Assembly: GCA_951394405.1 (NCBI GenBank)
Contig: OX596336.1
Coordinates: 3,348,001-3,412,000, forward strand
Length of the DNA stretch: 64,000 bases
Reading direction: 5' to 3'
Origin: Coprinellus micaceus
Taxonomy: Eukaryota; Basidiomycota; Agaricomycetes; Agaricales; Psathyrellaceae
How positions within the stretch are numbered: position 1 is the first letter of the stretch; each line of letters starts with the position of its first letter. The position numbers were made by a program, and so were the translations under genes. Shown here in pieces: positions 1-12,120 of this stretch. A model generated the notes under the pieces. It was not told the origin of the DNA and searched no databases. It worked only from the letters and a program-made list of their open reading frames with translations.

Positions 1-347
1 GGTCGAAGTCTAGATGCACGCAATGACGATACTTGGGTACGTGGTGAAGCGAGGGACCAAGGGTTGGACGTACACCGAGCCTTTACGTCTGCTTCACTCG
101 CACCCCTTGGCAAGTGGAAAATCTCGTGGGGAGACGGGTTCCTTCTCGATGGGAACGGAAAGTGTTTCGGCTCTCTGGTCATGCTCGAGCTAGCAAACCC
201 CCTCGAAGCAGCAGCAGCTGGAGGTCTACTCGATGAAGGCAGGTTTTCCTCGAAGTTGCTCCTTCCCGAGCATCTTGCGCAGGCCCGACAGAGTGACGAG
301 ACCCATCTCAAATTTCCTGGTAACGATGAGGAAGCAGGAGGGAGCAT
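1..347 (-). CDS. J-domain (DnaJ-family) co-chaperone, 5' part
   Basis: This is the start of a J-domain protein that runs off the left edge. Exon 1 is 347-74. A 64-nt intron (73-10, gtacgt...tctag) follows, and exon 2 begins at 9. The reading frame joins as ...DVKAR|YFD. The visible 91 residues start MLPPASSS. They have an Arg/Ser/Ala-rich leader with few acidic residues, including GFASSS near residue 50, which would suit a mitochondrial presequence (inference). From about residue 69 comes RNPSPHEIFHLPRGASEAD, the helix I/II start typical of fungal J-proteins. The HPD loop, which stimulates Hsp70 ATPase, would lie beyond the window. The start is the only ATG upstream in frame. Assignment to the J family is fairly secure; the subfamily is not known. 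Confidence 0.72.
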   Translation of the reverse strand, partial: MLPPASSSLPGNLRWVSSLCRACARCSGRSNFEENLPSSSRPPAAAASRGFASSSMTREPKHFPFPSRRNPSPHEIFHLPRGASEADVKARCTSNPWSLASPRTQVSSLRASRLR

Positions 348-1064
348 AACGGGCGAGAGGGCGAGGAGACGGTGGAGGAACGGAAGAAAGGAATTGGTTC
401 CGGCGCTAAATCCGTATTCTGAGAACGGAGGACGGGGCGCATCAACGGATCATATAGGGCGCATCATGTTGACCGTAACCAGACAGGGGCTCTTTCGCAG
501 CGCAAAAGGGAAAATCAGGGGATTCAGGAAGAGAGTAAAATTCGGGTTTGCGGATTTGGAGTTCGTTAACACTACAGAAGACTAACGCCGCACACTGTAA
601 ACGGCGAATTAGATGAGAGAGAGGAGGTAGGTAAAGATCTATGTAAGGAGACAGACAATTCAACATCATTAAAAAATGAGAGATGAGTGAGAGATCTGAA
701 GTGATGTGCAGTACGTCAACGTGCAGAATAAAATGGATGGATGATGATAAGTAGTCCGTTGTACATAGCCATGGATGAGGGTGAGGGAGAGAGCCAAGTG
801 AGTATGATGATGAGTGCGGGGAGACGAGACCGTTGGGTGAGATAAAGAAAGATGTGAAGACACAAATAAGTAACGAGCGAGATTAGAATGAAGATAAAGA
901 TAACGAGTGCAATATCTCTTCTATCGGAACGATGCGTGAAGTGAGGAAAGCGAAAACGTGAAGTGCGAAAAATGCAGCGAATCGAACATGCAAAGACACC
1001 ATCTATCCAACCGGAGAGAACAGAAAGCATGGGGGAAAGCAGAAGGACAGCAGGGAACAGAAAC
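348..1064. other. Intergenic: upstream of J-protein, downstream of TRP-like gene
   Basis: About 0.7 kb separates two minus-strand genes. It should carry the promoter of the J-domain gene and the 3' UTR and terminator of the TRP-like gene. The 600-1000 part is purine-rich on the plus strand (many ga/ag runs). I see no conserved coding frame. Confidence 0.5.
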
Positions 1065-3805
1065 TCATGACCTGGATTCTGAATCCTCCGAGATCCTGTC
1101 ATGATTCTGCTGGTAGCCCTGCAATGCCTTCGCCGAAGTTTTTCGGCTTAATGCCCCATGGCCGTGGCTGCTGCTCCCATTACTGCTCCCCGGCCTCGTC
1201 CCCGGCTTCCATGAACTCGGACTGCCAGGAATCGGCGGCACAAACACCCCACCCGCCTCCGACGTTCTCCTACTACCAAACCCACTCTCACTCGTCGCCA
1301 CCGGACTCCCGCTCCACTGAGACGCCTGGTTTAAACTCTCCCTCCTGCTCTGCGCTACTGAATGCCCATGGCCGCTTGTTGACACCGGCGATCCGGGTGC
1401 ACTCCACTGGAAACTCCACCTCCGCGGCAGCAAGCTGCCTACCGTCATCGTCGTGCCCGAGTGCATCGAATACGGCGTCCCTGGGGTCCCAGGCTGGCTC
1501 GGCATCGATATCGACATTGTCGTCACCGTCGCCGTAGGCGAGGCAGGGAACGGTGGCAGCATCGAGGCGTCTACGGGGGTGGACTGCGCTGGGGTGGGGT
1601 TCAGCGGTCGTTCCACGTATCCTCGGCCTACTTCGCTCACCGAATCCGAGTCACCCTTCTCCAACCCCTTTTCCAATGTCGATCCATCCGAGGGCGAGTT
1701 GCTACTATTCGAACCGCTGGACTCTTGGCTTCGTCCTTTCTTGAGGATTCGAGGAACGAAGAGCGTGAAGAGGTTGAGCACAAAGTTGAAGATGATGATG
1801 ACCACCGCGACGGAGTTGACGGCAATGAGGATAAACCCGATGGCGACGCGAGGGATGGGCTTGACGGCGAGGTTTTCGAGGAAGACGATCAAGAGGACGG
1901 CCGTTACGAAGCGGACGATGGCGAGGTATGTCGAGAAAACATCGCCACCGCGTGTAGGGTATGGTTTGAGAGCGATATAGGAGATGACGACAAGTCCCTC
2001 CACCAATACAATCAAGGCGATCTGGACTTGCGCTTGGTATCTTGCGAACGAAATAAAGATGGCCCTGAGAGCAATTGCGGTGAGGGCGATGACGAAAAAC
2101 CAGTACCGCTGCGCTCGGTAGTGCGCGTATAGCGGGGTATTGGCCTGGAGGTGCTTGTTATCGGGGGAATAGAGGTCGAATTCACTCCGGGTGAGTGAAA
2201 GGCGGATTGTGGAGAAGACGGGCCATCCGATGAGAAGGAGGAGGGCGACCAGGGTAAGGACCGATAAGAGGATAGAGGCCCACGAGTCTTTCAAAGTCCA
2301 TTGATAGAAGATGAAGATCAATAACGGTGGAAGGGTGATCAAGGACTGCAGGATGTGTCAAAACGATGGTACAAAGATAAGGAGATGATTACTCACAAGT
2401 CGTAGAATCCACGCCCTAGAAAAGGCCAGGTAGTCGAAAGGCGAATTGGAACCCTTTCTCCGCCGGATAACGTGGTGAATCACAAATCCAATTGACAAAA
2501 CCGCGATGCCGATGGCAAATAGCATAAGCGCACACAAGAGTACCGTCATGAACGCGTTTGAGCTTGCGACATGCGCAGAGCTGACGTAAATCGGAAGCCC
2601 TGCGGCAAGAACATTGGAGGAATTGGTAGTGACCGTTTGGACGTCCCCTTGAATGGTCTGTCGTGCAAGGAAGTTTCCACCAGGAAAGGTCGTCGCGAGG
2701 TTGCTCGAGACACGAGTGGTGATATTCGACAGCTCGTCCCTGCTAACAAGGTCGGCGAAGGCTGTCCGTGCCGCCTCCACAGCAGTACTGCCGGACGCCA
2801 AGTTATTGTAAGGGCTCAGCTTGCGGTCCACAAACTGCACCGCAGCACCTTGCGAGGCATCAGCCAAACGACCCCCGGTACGATGACGGAAGGAGTTGAT
2901 GGAGTTCTGGATTGCCGAAGATTCCGAGGCAGGGAACAAGCCGAGAGCCCACCCAAAGTTGAGTGCAAACGCACGGTAGACGGAGGGGTAGTTGAGACTG
3001 AGGAGGGCGCTGCTGGCGATATGTTGGTACTGGGCCATGAGGTCAAGGAAGCGGAAGGGAGCCAGTGCATCCGCAACAAGCATGGAAACGAAAAACGAGA
3101 CCACCGCGGCACCGATGGCTACTCCCCCCGTTGTCCATTCGACAGCCTTTTGATGTGCGGACCACCCGTTAGCCAGTGTGGCTTGGACACAGGCCTTGAC
3201 GGCACCGGTGCCCACTTCGGTAAGCGTGAGCTGGGCGAAACCCTCCAAGTCTGGTATCGTGAACGCGATCCCAGGAATCTTTCCCGCGACATCTATCGAC
3301 GAGGGAAGGGTAATGGTGTCGGCTCCAGTGAAGTTATACATGGGGAGCGGGCAAAGCGCGCCACCCAGTATGTTGCAGAGGTCCAGAGTGACATTGACGG
3401 GTTTCATGCCATAGACGTTGAGCAGGAGGTTGGCGGTGACGCTAACATTGGCTTGCTGGAACGAGGGTTACGATGACGCCAAGAAAATGGAGGAAGGGGA
3501 GGCGCACCACACTCGCTGCAGATACATTGAACGCCACCGACTGGTTCTGCGGGAAATACGCGACCTCGAATCGCGAGATAAGGAGTGTTTCTGGGGGGTT
3601 GCAGTATGTAACCGAGGATGTGACTGTGGAGAATGGGGAGATGAGAATTGAGGGTTACCACTGGAGATCGAGCCGCAGTGGGTGGGGTGACAAATAATGA
3701 CGCAGACTTACATATGGACTGCTCGTCCTGGGCATTGGCGGAGGTCGTAAGAAAGATGAGAGCAAATGCAAAGAAAGCCCGCAGCCAGGCGAGCGAGGAA
3801 AACAT
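1065..3805 (-). CDS. TRP/Flc-like channel protein with ML-like domain
   Basis: Membrane protein of the fungal TRP-like/flavin-carrier (Flc/Pkd2) family, which is linked to calcium handling and to FAD and wall homeostasis in other fungi. Exons 3805-3712, 3623-3508, 3455-2397 and 2345-1065 join in frame to 849 residues. Residues 1-25 form a signal peptide (MFSSLAWLRAFFAFALIFL...ANA). An ML-like domain with paired cysteines follows to about residue 170 (TSSVTYCNPPE, LDLCNILGGALCPLP). Several hydrophobic helices then span the middle of the protein, from about residue 185. The last 150 or so residues are Ser/Pro/Gly-rich and probably a cytosolic regulatory tail. An in-frame ATG 36 nt upstream (3841) would add 12 residues before the signal peptide; the shorter start is preferred. 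Substrate and location (plasma membrane or ER) cannot be read from sequence. Confidence 0.85.
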
Positions 3806-5317
3806 GGTAGAAGAGAAGGAGAAAGGGAAGCGAGGAGGCAACGTCTATGTGTAGCTCAGTGTCAGGCAGATAATATAAAGGAATGGTCATTGTGCGCCGC
3901 ACCGTGTCCCCGTAAGCCTAACAAAGCGCTATTGTTCTCCTTCTGTCACTTCTCACCGGCCTCGGCGCGCTGGGGTGTTGTCCTCCTGTCGACTGCTGCG
4001 TTGTATCTATGTGGGAGGGTAATATGGGGCGAAGGAAGCAGTCATGAAGTGGGAGACGCGTGCTGGCCAAGGGGCGGGGGGAGAATCAGTTCATGGTCAA
4101 GGAAAGACCGGTGATCTATGTATCCTTGGACTTGAACGCCCAGTTGATCGGACTCCTCCCTTACGGAATCCATATTTATAAGGCCTGTCATCATCCGCAC
4201 ACCGCCCAGGAGCCCAGCGCCTTGGAATTTCATATCCAACACGAGAGTCGACCCATGTTGCCCAGAAGACTGTTGCCCCAGCGCCCAGTTGGCCCACATT
4301 TGGCCCAGCAGTCATTCAATACACGCGGCTTTGTGTGTGTTCTCGACATTCTGGCGGCAGTGCAAAAACAGCATCACCATGGCACGACTGCGGCAGGCGC
4401 GCTAAGAATGTTCGACGGACACACGAGGCGAATTTGGAAAGCGAGGAGAAGGCGTGTACTCTCCGTTGGGGTACGATGAAACGGCGGATGTATCAGTGAG
4501 TTTATTTCCGTTAATCAGGCACTAACATGTATCCCAAGATGAGTATAAAATATGGACGGTGAGTGCTCTTACATGAAGGCATACAGGCGGACCGAGTCCC
4601 TTCATATTAAGAGGTTTCTGTTATGCACAGCGATTTCGGGGGTAGTGCAAGTCCAGCACTAGGGATGGGGGCCGTGAACTAAACGAGGACGGCAACGGGG
4701 GAAACGGATGCGGATTTCGATGTGGAGGCTGAACGGTGGGGGATGCCAAAGAGTAGGCGCCTATTTATCTGCCTCACCAACGCGCACAGACCACCAACGC
4801 GTGATGTTTCTCATTTGACATCTGTCAAAAGGAAGCCCCCCTGCAACGATCGGCAAGGATTCGCTGAGATCCTCGTCCAAGGCCTGAGACGGAGAGAACG
4901 CCTTCCGAGCATGCTTCAATACCTTAACGCTTCAATCCAGCTTCCTTCTCCCCTCGTCGTCTACGTTCCACTGTGGCCCAACAGGGAGTCTCTCTCAAAC
5001 TGCCCCAACTCCCCTCAAGCCTGGCCGAGTGCGGCCTCCCTTGAACAGTACATAGATGACAATGCACCGATATCGTCCCGAGATGGTCTTGAAAGACTCT
5101 GGTGCCTCCTCATCGTCGCTATGAGATAGATAGTCTTCCGGTAGTGTTCATGGAGCAATTTGAGAAGGTTCAGGCGTGAATTGGACGTTGAGGACGATGG
5201 TCAAGAGCAGAAATCAAATGACCGGAAAAGTTGCCACGGCCCTAAACCGGAGAAAGCCGTAACCCGGTCGAAACCGAGTTTTTGCGTGTTCGCTGTGTCG
5301 CTCGTCCTCCTCACATA
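3806..5317. other. 1.5-kb divergent intergenic region
   Basis: This region lies between the starts of the TRP-like gene (-) and the OSCP gene (+), so it holds two divergent promoters. Several open frames exist (for example 4060-4479 and 4722-5129, both plus) but none shows a recognisable family, splice continuity or paralog in the window. I see no RNA gene or repeat here. Confidence 0.45.
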
Positions 5318-6058
5318 ATGTTGTTCGCCGCTGCCCGTCGTTCTGCCTCTGTGGCCCCTGGGCTCAGCCGCCGCGCGGCCTCCACCATCGCCACAAAGTA
5401 CTCCAAGGCCGTCTTCGGTGCTGCCGCCAGCAAGTCCGCCGCCACCCTCAACAAGGTCGCTGCTGAGCTCACCAGCATCTCCAACGTCATCAAGACCCAG
5501 CCCGACGTCGCCTCCTTCATCACCAACCCCACCCTCTCCCAACTTGAGAAGGAGAAGGGCCTGCAGGCTCTCCTCAGCAAGGTCGACAAGGCCCCCTCAG
5601 AGATCACCAAGAACCTCCTCGCGCTCCTTGGGGAGAACGGCAGGCTGAACGAGACCGAGGGCGTTATTGAGGGCTTCAACGAGCTTTATGCTGAGCACAA
5701 GGGCGAAGTCACCGTTACCGTTACCTCCGCTGCTCCCCTCGACAAGGCCACCCTCACCCGCCTCGAGACCACCCTCAAGGCTTCCCAGACCGCACAGAAG
5801 GCCAAGGTCCTCAAAATCACCAACAAGGTCCGCCCATTGCATTGTTACATACCGGACGAGGAGCACTTACCGCGGATTTGTTTCATTAGGTTAACCCCAG
5901 TGTTCTCGGTGGTTTGATTGTGGACTTTGGTGACAAGACCGTGGATCTCAGCGCCCTCTCCCGCGTCACCAAGCTGAACAACGTGTTGACGCGTAGGTTC
6001 CCCTCCTTCCCTTCCATACCGTGTTCTCAACCCTCTGTCTTTTGCAGAATCCATCTAA
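5318..6058 (+). CDS. ATP5: ATP synthase subunit 5 (OSCP), mitochondrial
   Basis: Oligomycin-sensitivity-conferring subunit of the mitochondrial F1Fo ATP synthase, the peripheral-stalk protein that caps F1 (bacterial delta homolog). Exons 5318-5827, 5890-5992 and 6048-6058 give 207 residues, the usual OSCP length. The N-terminus MLFAAARRSASVAPGLSRRA is an Arg/Ala-rich mitochondrial presequence. The helical N-domain has YSKAVFGAAASKSAATLNKV, and the conserved C-domain core reads VNPSVLGGLIVDFGDKTVDLS. The last exon codes only three residues and the stop; the protein ends LNNVLTQSI. An upstream in-frame ATG at 5282 exists, but starting at 5318 gives the standard presequence. It is constitutive housekeeping by family knowledge. 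Confidence 0.95.
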
Positions 6059-7314
6059 GGTACCACCCACGGGCACACACGCTCCCTCACTACCCTAATC
6101 CCGTACCCGCGCAGTAGTTACCCAATGCATTGCAATAGAGTTGGCGGAAAACACCATCCATCCATTATCCTTCACTTCTGCGTCGCCCGAGTCACAAAGC
6201 AAGAGCCAAGCCACAACCCCGAGGCCCCTCAAAGCATACTTCCACTCGAAACTAGACGCGTCGTGATTAGTATTGAGGCAACACGTCACAAGGTAAATCC
6301 TCGACGGCGTCTTCAGCAATCTTTTCAGGCTCGTGGGCTAGGGGAAACACGGAGAAGGCGTGGCGCGGCGTCCTGCATGGTGGTTCTGCGCGAGAAACCC
6401 TGCGGTTGAAACGCCTATCATATGGATGGCGCTTCTACCAGGGCTCATCTTCCTTTCGTTCCGCGTCCCTTCTTTCGATTCATTAACCCATTCCTTGAGT
6501 TTGCACGCGGCAAGTAGGACAGGATCTCTCGAAGGGATCTATGTACTTATGTGTCCCTTTCTGACTGCGGCCCGAGCTTCATGGACAGGGAGACCCCTCT
6601 GTCAAGCTATGCCCGACGCCGATCTTTGTCGTCTCCTTGACTGCCCCTCGGACATGACATGGATAGAATGTCCTGTGGTCGTACCAGCTTGCCAGTTCCA
6701 TTTCCTTCACCCTAACGACTCTCCTCTTCGTCTTTATGTATATACTCACGAAGCCGAGTGAACATCGTCCACTTTAACCCTGTTCGGCCAGAGACGTGAG
6801 TGATGTAAGATGCCAGTATCCGAGCGTATCCGGCGTAAGTAAACTCAACTAGCTACGAGTCGCAAGTACCTCGTCTCCATCCGAGTCAGGTCTGTCACCG
6901 TTGTATCTTCTTCTGGATCTTCCTGCTTCTCAGCGGGTCTTGCACCCTCATCGCGGGCATCCTTTATCCATGTGCGGGCGATCCCATGGGTGATGCACAT
7001 GGTCTGTTTAAAATCTCTGGGGTATAAAGTCATCTCTTCGTGAAGGAACCCTGCCTGATCAAAACGGTTTTTGTACTTCTCCGTTTCCTCCTTCTTCTCT
7101 TCGAGCCTCGTACTCGGGAGGTTGCAGCAAGTCGCATCCCCCATACCCGGAGGTCCAGGCTTCCTGGCCAGAGCCCGCCAAATCGACGAACCAAAGCCGA
7201 CGACGAACCCAGCGTGCTGCGAACTCGTGGCGACGGAATTGGCCAGGCACCGCACTGAACTTGTTGACGATGGCGGTGGCGACGACGGAGGGATCAAAGT
7301 GCACTCTGACTGTG
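6059..7314. other. Intergenic between OSCP and methyltransferase genes
   Basis: About 1.25 kb holds the OSCP 3' flank and the promoter of the following plus-strand gene. Open frames in both directions (for example 6360-6761 plus, 6845-7441 minus) look random in composition and match nothing I know. Confidence 0.45.
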
Positions 7315-8179
7315 ATGTTCGACCTCGCGCCGATCCTGAAGATCCCTCTCCTTCTCGTGTTCCTGACCTGCGCGCATGTGAGCTTGACCCCGCCCGCGTC
7401 TGCGCACCCCCCTGGGGCAGGGGAGAAGGCGGCGTCGACAAGTATGGAGTTTCTCATGAACCGGGGGTTCGCGACGGGGCTTAAGGTGCGTTTTATGGGA
7501 CGGGAGGTGCACCATCACGGTTGAGTAGAAAGGCTAATTCGATGAGTAGATGTCCGCAGCTGCGGTTGTCCTGGTTGAGATCCTCATCTTGAGCACAACG
7601 CATATCCCCGAGCTCGCCTCGCTCCAACCACTCGTGCATGGGCTCTTCTCCTTCCCTCCTGCTTCCGCTCCCTCCCCTACTCCATTCCCTTCGTCTTTCC
7701 ATCTCATCTCCACTATCGCCAGCAGGGTATGCCCACCCTGTGCTGAGCACCTCGCGTCTTTCTCTCCATCCCACCCAGACCTCCATGCCCTTGCTCCCAC
7801 GATGTCGTTCCTCCTCGGGCTGCTTCTCGCAATACTTGGGGCCTCACTCCGCCTTGCCGCGTACAGACACCTAGGGCACATGTTCACCTTCGAGATGAGC
7901 ATTAGGCGAGACCATAAGCTCGTTACGCGGGGTGTGTATGGCTGGGTCAGGCATCCAGCATATACGGGTGCGGCGGTGTTTGCGCTGGGGGCTGGGGGTT
8001 GCGTTGCTTCTCCAGTACGTGTTTAAGGATGTTCTCCTCCATGATATTATCTCCACGCTCGAGTTTGGCTAACAGGTTCGCCTCTACCTAGGGCTCGTGG
8101 CTAAGAGAGTCAGGAATGCTACACACCCCTCTCGGACAAGCTATCATCGTCCCATTCCCAACACTCGTATTATGCATCC
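7315..8179 (+). CDS. Isoprenylcysteine carboxyl methyltransferase-like protein, cut by gap
   Basis: Membrane methyltransferase of the ICMT/PEMT-like family, which methylates the prenylated C-terminal cysteine of CaaX proteins (in fungi including Ras and mating pheromones). Exons 7315-7485, 7550-8014 and 8092 onward join in frame; the third runs into the N gap at 8180. The N-terminal helix is KIPLLLVFLTCAHVSLTPP. A long hydrophobic stretch follows, then GHMFTFEMSIRRDHKLVTRG and YGWVRHPAYTG, the conserved SAM-binding/catalytic RHPxY block of ICMT. After the second intron comes GSWLRESGMLHTPLG, also typical. The C-terminus is missing in the gap and I could not find it in 8380-8629. ICMT-like paralogs are common in agarics, so this need not be the Ste14 ortholog. 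Confidence 0.8.
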
Positions 8180-8379
8180 NNNNNNNNNNNNNNNNNNNNN
8201 NNNNNNNNNNNNNNNNNNNNNNNNNNNNNNNNNNNNNNNNNNNNNNNNNNNNNNNNNNNNNNNNNNNNNNNNNNNNNNNNNNNNNNNNNNNNNNNNNNNN
8301 NNNNNNNNNNNNNNNNNNNNNNNNNNNNNNNNNNNNNNNNNNNNNNNNNNNNNNNNNNNNNNNNNNNNNNNNNNNNNNN
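8180..8379. other. Assembly gap (200 N)
   Basis: A run of exactly 200 N, the usual fixed-length placeholder for a scaffold gap, so the true distance is unknown. It removes the 3' end of the methyltransferase gene. Confidence 0.99.
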
Positions 8380-8629
8380 CACTAGACGGTGATCACTGGG
8401 ACTTGCGGGGCAAGGTCGCACACTGATTAGCGCCCGTGGGATCGCGTGATCTCGGGCGCTTATCGGCGATCGATGCCCAACTCCCACCTTAGATCCACTC
8501 GTACCAGCGCTACAAACACTCTTCAATAGCCGCGAGTCGTCTTCCATTGCTTTGGGCCCAGGCAGTCTTCAACTTGAACGCCCCTATAACTTTCATTCTT
8601 GCTACTGAGACGCCGCGAACTCGAAAGCC

Positions 8630-9907
8630 ATGTCGAACTTGTTGTCAATGATAGGCCCACCGTCTTTGAGTTTCTCGCTGCCTTCTGGCTTCAGGGAAAC
8701 GCGCTTGATGGACTTTGATGTGACGATTTCTGACCCGGTGGGGGAGCATACTGCGACAGTGTTTTGGCTGCATGTATGTACCTCCTCTTCCCTTCACTGA
8801 TTGTTTTATGGCGATGAACAAGGACGTCGACTTTAATAGGGATTGGGAGATACAGGCCGAGGAATGATACCCGGCGTGCTTGGTCTGAGGAAGCATTTTG
8901 GCAAAGCCCTAGGAGACGGGATAAAGTTTATACTGCCTCATGCGTGAGCGGCTTCCAGTTCTCTCTTGTGAACTGCGCTCACGTCATGGATCCCGCAGAC
9001 CAAAGATGAAAGTAACAGGAAATTCTGGCGAAGGCATGCCATCCTGGTGGGTGTACTGCCATCCTTGGTCCTTCCTTTAATCGAGACACGTTTTCCTGTA
9101 GGTTTGATTGCTATTCCTTTGACATTGAGAACCGCGACGAAGACGAGGAAGGCATCGCCGGCGCTGCAGACTGGCTCAACAGTTTCATCGACCTCGAGCT
9201 GGAGGCTTGCCCCTACCTCACCCCCGATCGCGTAGTAATTGGGGGCCTTAGCCAAGGCGGTGCGGTTACATGTCGAACAATCATGGGGACGGAGAGGACG
9301 TTGGGAGGGGCTTTCCTATTGAGCACGTACGTGCCGTTGAGGAAGAAGGTACCTGAGGTGGGTTGATTGTGTGAACTATATACCACCGGTGGTGTTACGC
9401 AGAGCGCCTTCACTAACACACGAATCGCAGCTCAAGACCTCACTTTCCTCCACAATCCCAATATTCTGGGGTCACGGCACACTCGACCCGCAGGTCTCGT
9501 TCGCCCTCGCCCCTCGCTCAGCCAAGCAGCTCTCCATCGACCTCGGGATCGAGTTCATCCAGCTCGGGTTGGTACCCCTCCAACCAAAGGATGTCAAGGA
9601 CGACTCTCCCCTCCACTCTAACGATCACCAGGGTATCAAGCTCCGGTTCATGTACTACGGCACCCTTGGGCACTGGTTCTGCGACGAGGAGCTCCAGGAT
9701 TTGGCTGTGTGGTTGACCGCGATTCTAGGCGAGAAGGAGAAAGGGATAATGAGGTGGGGGAAGGGTGAGGGTGGGGAGAGTGAAGACATTGGGGGCGGTG
9801 GCGGGGATGACGATGTGCAGAATGCGTTGACTGGGCCGGGTGGCGATGGAGATGGTGCGGGCGTTGGTGTCGATACTGATGCTGATGCGGACGGGGTAGC
9901 AGAGTGA
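8630..9907 (+). CDS. Acyl-protein thioesterase 1 (alpha/beta hydrolase)
   Basis: Serine hydrolase of the APT1/lysophospholipase family, which removes palmitate from S-acylated proteins in the cytosol. Exons 8630-8773, 8840-8943, 8999-9046, 9102-9348 and 9431-9907 give 339 residues. Family blocks appear in order: TATVFWLHGLGDTGRG (oxyanion loop), KFILPHAP, GMPSWFDCYSFD, VIGGLSQGGAVTC (nucleophile Ser in GLSQGG), IPIFWGHGTLDPQV (catalytic Asp) and GTLGHWFCDEEL (catalytic His). The first intron falls right after the His of the HG loop. Odd point: after the usual end near residue 290 there is a Gly/Asp-rich acidic tail of about 45 residues, absent from typical 230-residue APT1 proteins. Confidence 0.92.
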
Positions 9908-10360
9908 GCCCTTGGAAACTGCAGTGGATAGGAAATTAAGTTGTAGCATGAATCAGGCCGTCCAAAGTCGATAGCATACAAGTCGTGATATTCATTACAG
10001 CACAGAGCACAATCCGGGTAACACTACGCGAAGGTATAAGCTAAAGGGAGAAATTTAGGAGAGTAAATAAGAGTTCCGAAACGCACAGCATAGCACTTTA
10101 AAATGAGCAATGTAATAAATGCTATCAGTGATATAGAGGGAGCAAGAGGTTTAACTCTAAGAGCTGAACGTTGAACGTTGAACCAAAGGAATGAAGAGAC
10201 TGGGGGATATATAAAGCTACAAACATATCGATGTTGTTGAGATCCGTGTGCGATAAAATGCGAGGGAGGAAGGGAGAATTCAGTGTTGGGAGAAAGGGGT
10301 CTGGACGCAAAGGAATTACAATATAATACAGAGTCCGCAGAAAACAAGGAGTTCGTCAAC
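9908..10360. other. Convergent 3' intergenic region
   Basis: A tail-to-tail spacer between the thioesterase (+) and the aspartic protease (-). It is AT-richer than the neighbouring exons and should hold both poly(A) regions. No coding frame is recognised. Confidence 0.5.
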
Positions 10361-12120
10361 TCATGCAAGAGCGTAGAAGGAAGCAGCGATGGTGAAGAGC
10401 GAGAAGAACGTTATTGACGGAGCTGTGGAGAGAGCGGTTTGTTAATACCTGGACACAGGGGATTGAAGCGTGAAAAAACACACCAGCACTGAGAGGTGAT
10501 GCTCCATTGCGTGTCGTACTGGTGGGTGAGGTCCCTGGTGCTGTCCCCGATCCACCAGCCTGCGTCGACAACTCCGCGAACCCGATACTAGGCGGGTCGG
10601 CTCTGAAGACGGAGTACACATTCTTCAAGAACGTCGCCCCAACAATCCAACTTGGGTTTCCACTCCCCACCGGGATATTGCTCCCCATATTCAAATCGAA
10701 GATCGCGCCAGCGCATTGCTGTCCGGTGCTGCTCACAGGGCCCAGGTTCATATCGTCGGGACTGATCGCCCAAGTCCGACCGCCGAAATTGAGTGTGACA
10801 TTCACCTGGGTCCGACAAGGGAAGAGCCAGAGGCCCTGGTTATTTTGTGCGCGAGTCGCTCCGGGTACTGCAGACCATATTCTCGCAACGTCGTCGGAAG
10901 GACCGCCAATAAGGGTGGTACCGGTGTCAATAGCCGAGAGGGCCGATGACCCGCCGGCGATCGAGACAGGGCTTCCCTGAACCGTGACGGTTCTGAGGGG
11001 TAGCAGCCAGTACGTAGGCGTAGTACCAAAAGTCCCGCTCGTCTCCGAGTTCAAGAACTCAATTTCGCCGCTAAACAAGGAGGAGTTGGTTCCCCCAAGC
11101 GTGAACACGCCGCCGTCCTCGATATCGTTCGCACGAGGGTCGTTATTGAACCGTGTCATCCAGAAGGAAAACTCGGGAGTCCCGAGCTGGCCGTCGTTTA
11201 GGAGGTTTTGCCAGAACGGGGTGCCACCCGTCCTGGCGATGGCGGCGAAGGCGAGCCCGAGAATTCCAGAGGTCTGTCCGCTCAGCAAGCCGGTTTGTAG
11301 TCGGTCCACAGCCACTGTTCATTCCATAAAATTAACACCCTTGGTTACGGCGGAGCAAAGGTGGACACGCACTAAAGGTCTGGCGTTGAATGGTGAAGTT
11401 AGAGCCCATGGCCACGGTGTCCCTGTTTATAGTCCCAGCGACGCTGCCAGAGCCATACGAGATGGTGGTCTCTTGGTTGGTGGCTTGGATCGAGGATGAC
11501 TGAGAGGCATCGAACGTGGCCGCCGAACGTGGGCAGGATGTGCAGGAAGAGTCGGCGACCCAGAGATCGGATGACCCGGTGTCGAGAACAACGTCGAACG
11601 ATTGTGCACTGTCGATTTCGAGTTAGTCCATATTCGTTCTCCTTAGGCCATTCTATGGTGGACACTGGCGCCTATAACATAACTCGCCAAGCCTCGTCAC
11701 TCCTCGTCATTGCTCGACCGGTTGCATTTGCCGTCATTGATGGCGGCGACAACCCTCCATGATTTTCTGAGGCCACAGAGAGAGAAAGTACTCACGGTGT
11801 TCCTATCCTCACAGTCCCCAGATAGCTCGTATCTGCGTCCTATGCCACAGTCAACCAAAAGGACAGGGAAAAGCGGACGGAAAACGCACCTGGTTGATAA
11901 TTGGCACCCCCTCAGCGGTCGCCCTCCGCCTCCCCGACAGCCCAGGTGTCGAGGTTCCATAATTGTACTTTCCCCGCACCCCAGCAACCACTGAGGAGTA
12001 GTAGTCGAGATCGTGGGTAGTCTTCGGCGTCCTTCGCTTGAGTGGTATGTGGATGGTGTCAGCGGCGTCGGCGAGCTGCGAGACGAGGACGAGGACGACG
12101 GCCAGCGGAAGTGAGAGCAT
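10361..12120 (-). CDS. Pepsin-like aspartic protease (A1), probably GPI-anchored
   Basis: Secreted aspartic endopeptidase of family A1. Exons 12120-11890, 11839-11796, 11608-11373, 11314-10484 and 10422-10361 give 467 residues. Residues 1-20 are a signal peptide (MLSLPLAVVLVLVSQLADAA), followed by a basic propeptide (KRRT, GRRRA). The first catalytic loop is VVLDTGSSDLWV, the flap region TTISYGSGSVAGT, and the second loop SAIDTGTTLIGG. The C-domain ends VGATFLKNVYSVF, then a Ser/Thr/Gly/Pro-rich linker. The last exon codes SITFFSLFTIAASFYALA, a hydrophobic tail without basic residues that fits a GPI-attachment signal. The final intron must be removed to give this tail. This architecture resembles yapsin-type or CNAG-type surface proteases; function at the wall is inferred. 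Confidence 0.92.

Noticed and set aside
64..585. 173-codon open frame on the plus strand
   Set aside because: It is the antisense shadow of the J-domain gene exon (347-74) and upstream DNA; the minus strand carries the recognisable motif.
1461..2132. 223-codon plus-strand frame rich in Asp/Arg
   Set aside because: Antisense shadow of the Ser-rich tail and helices of the TRP-like gene.
4722..5129. 135-codon plus-strand open frame in the divergent promoter region
   Set aside because: No family resemblance and no splice chain; probably chance.
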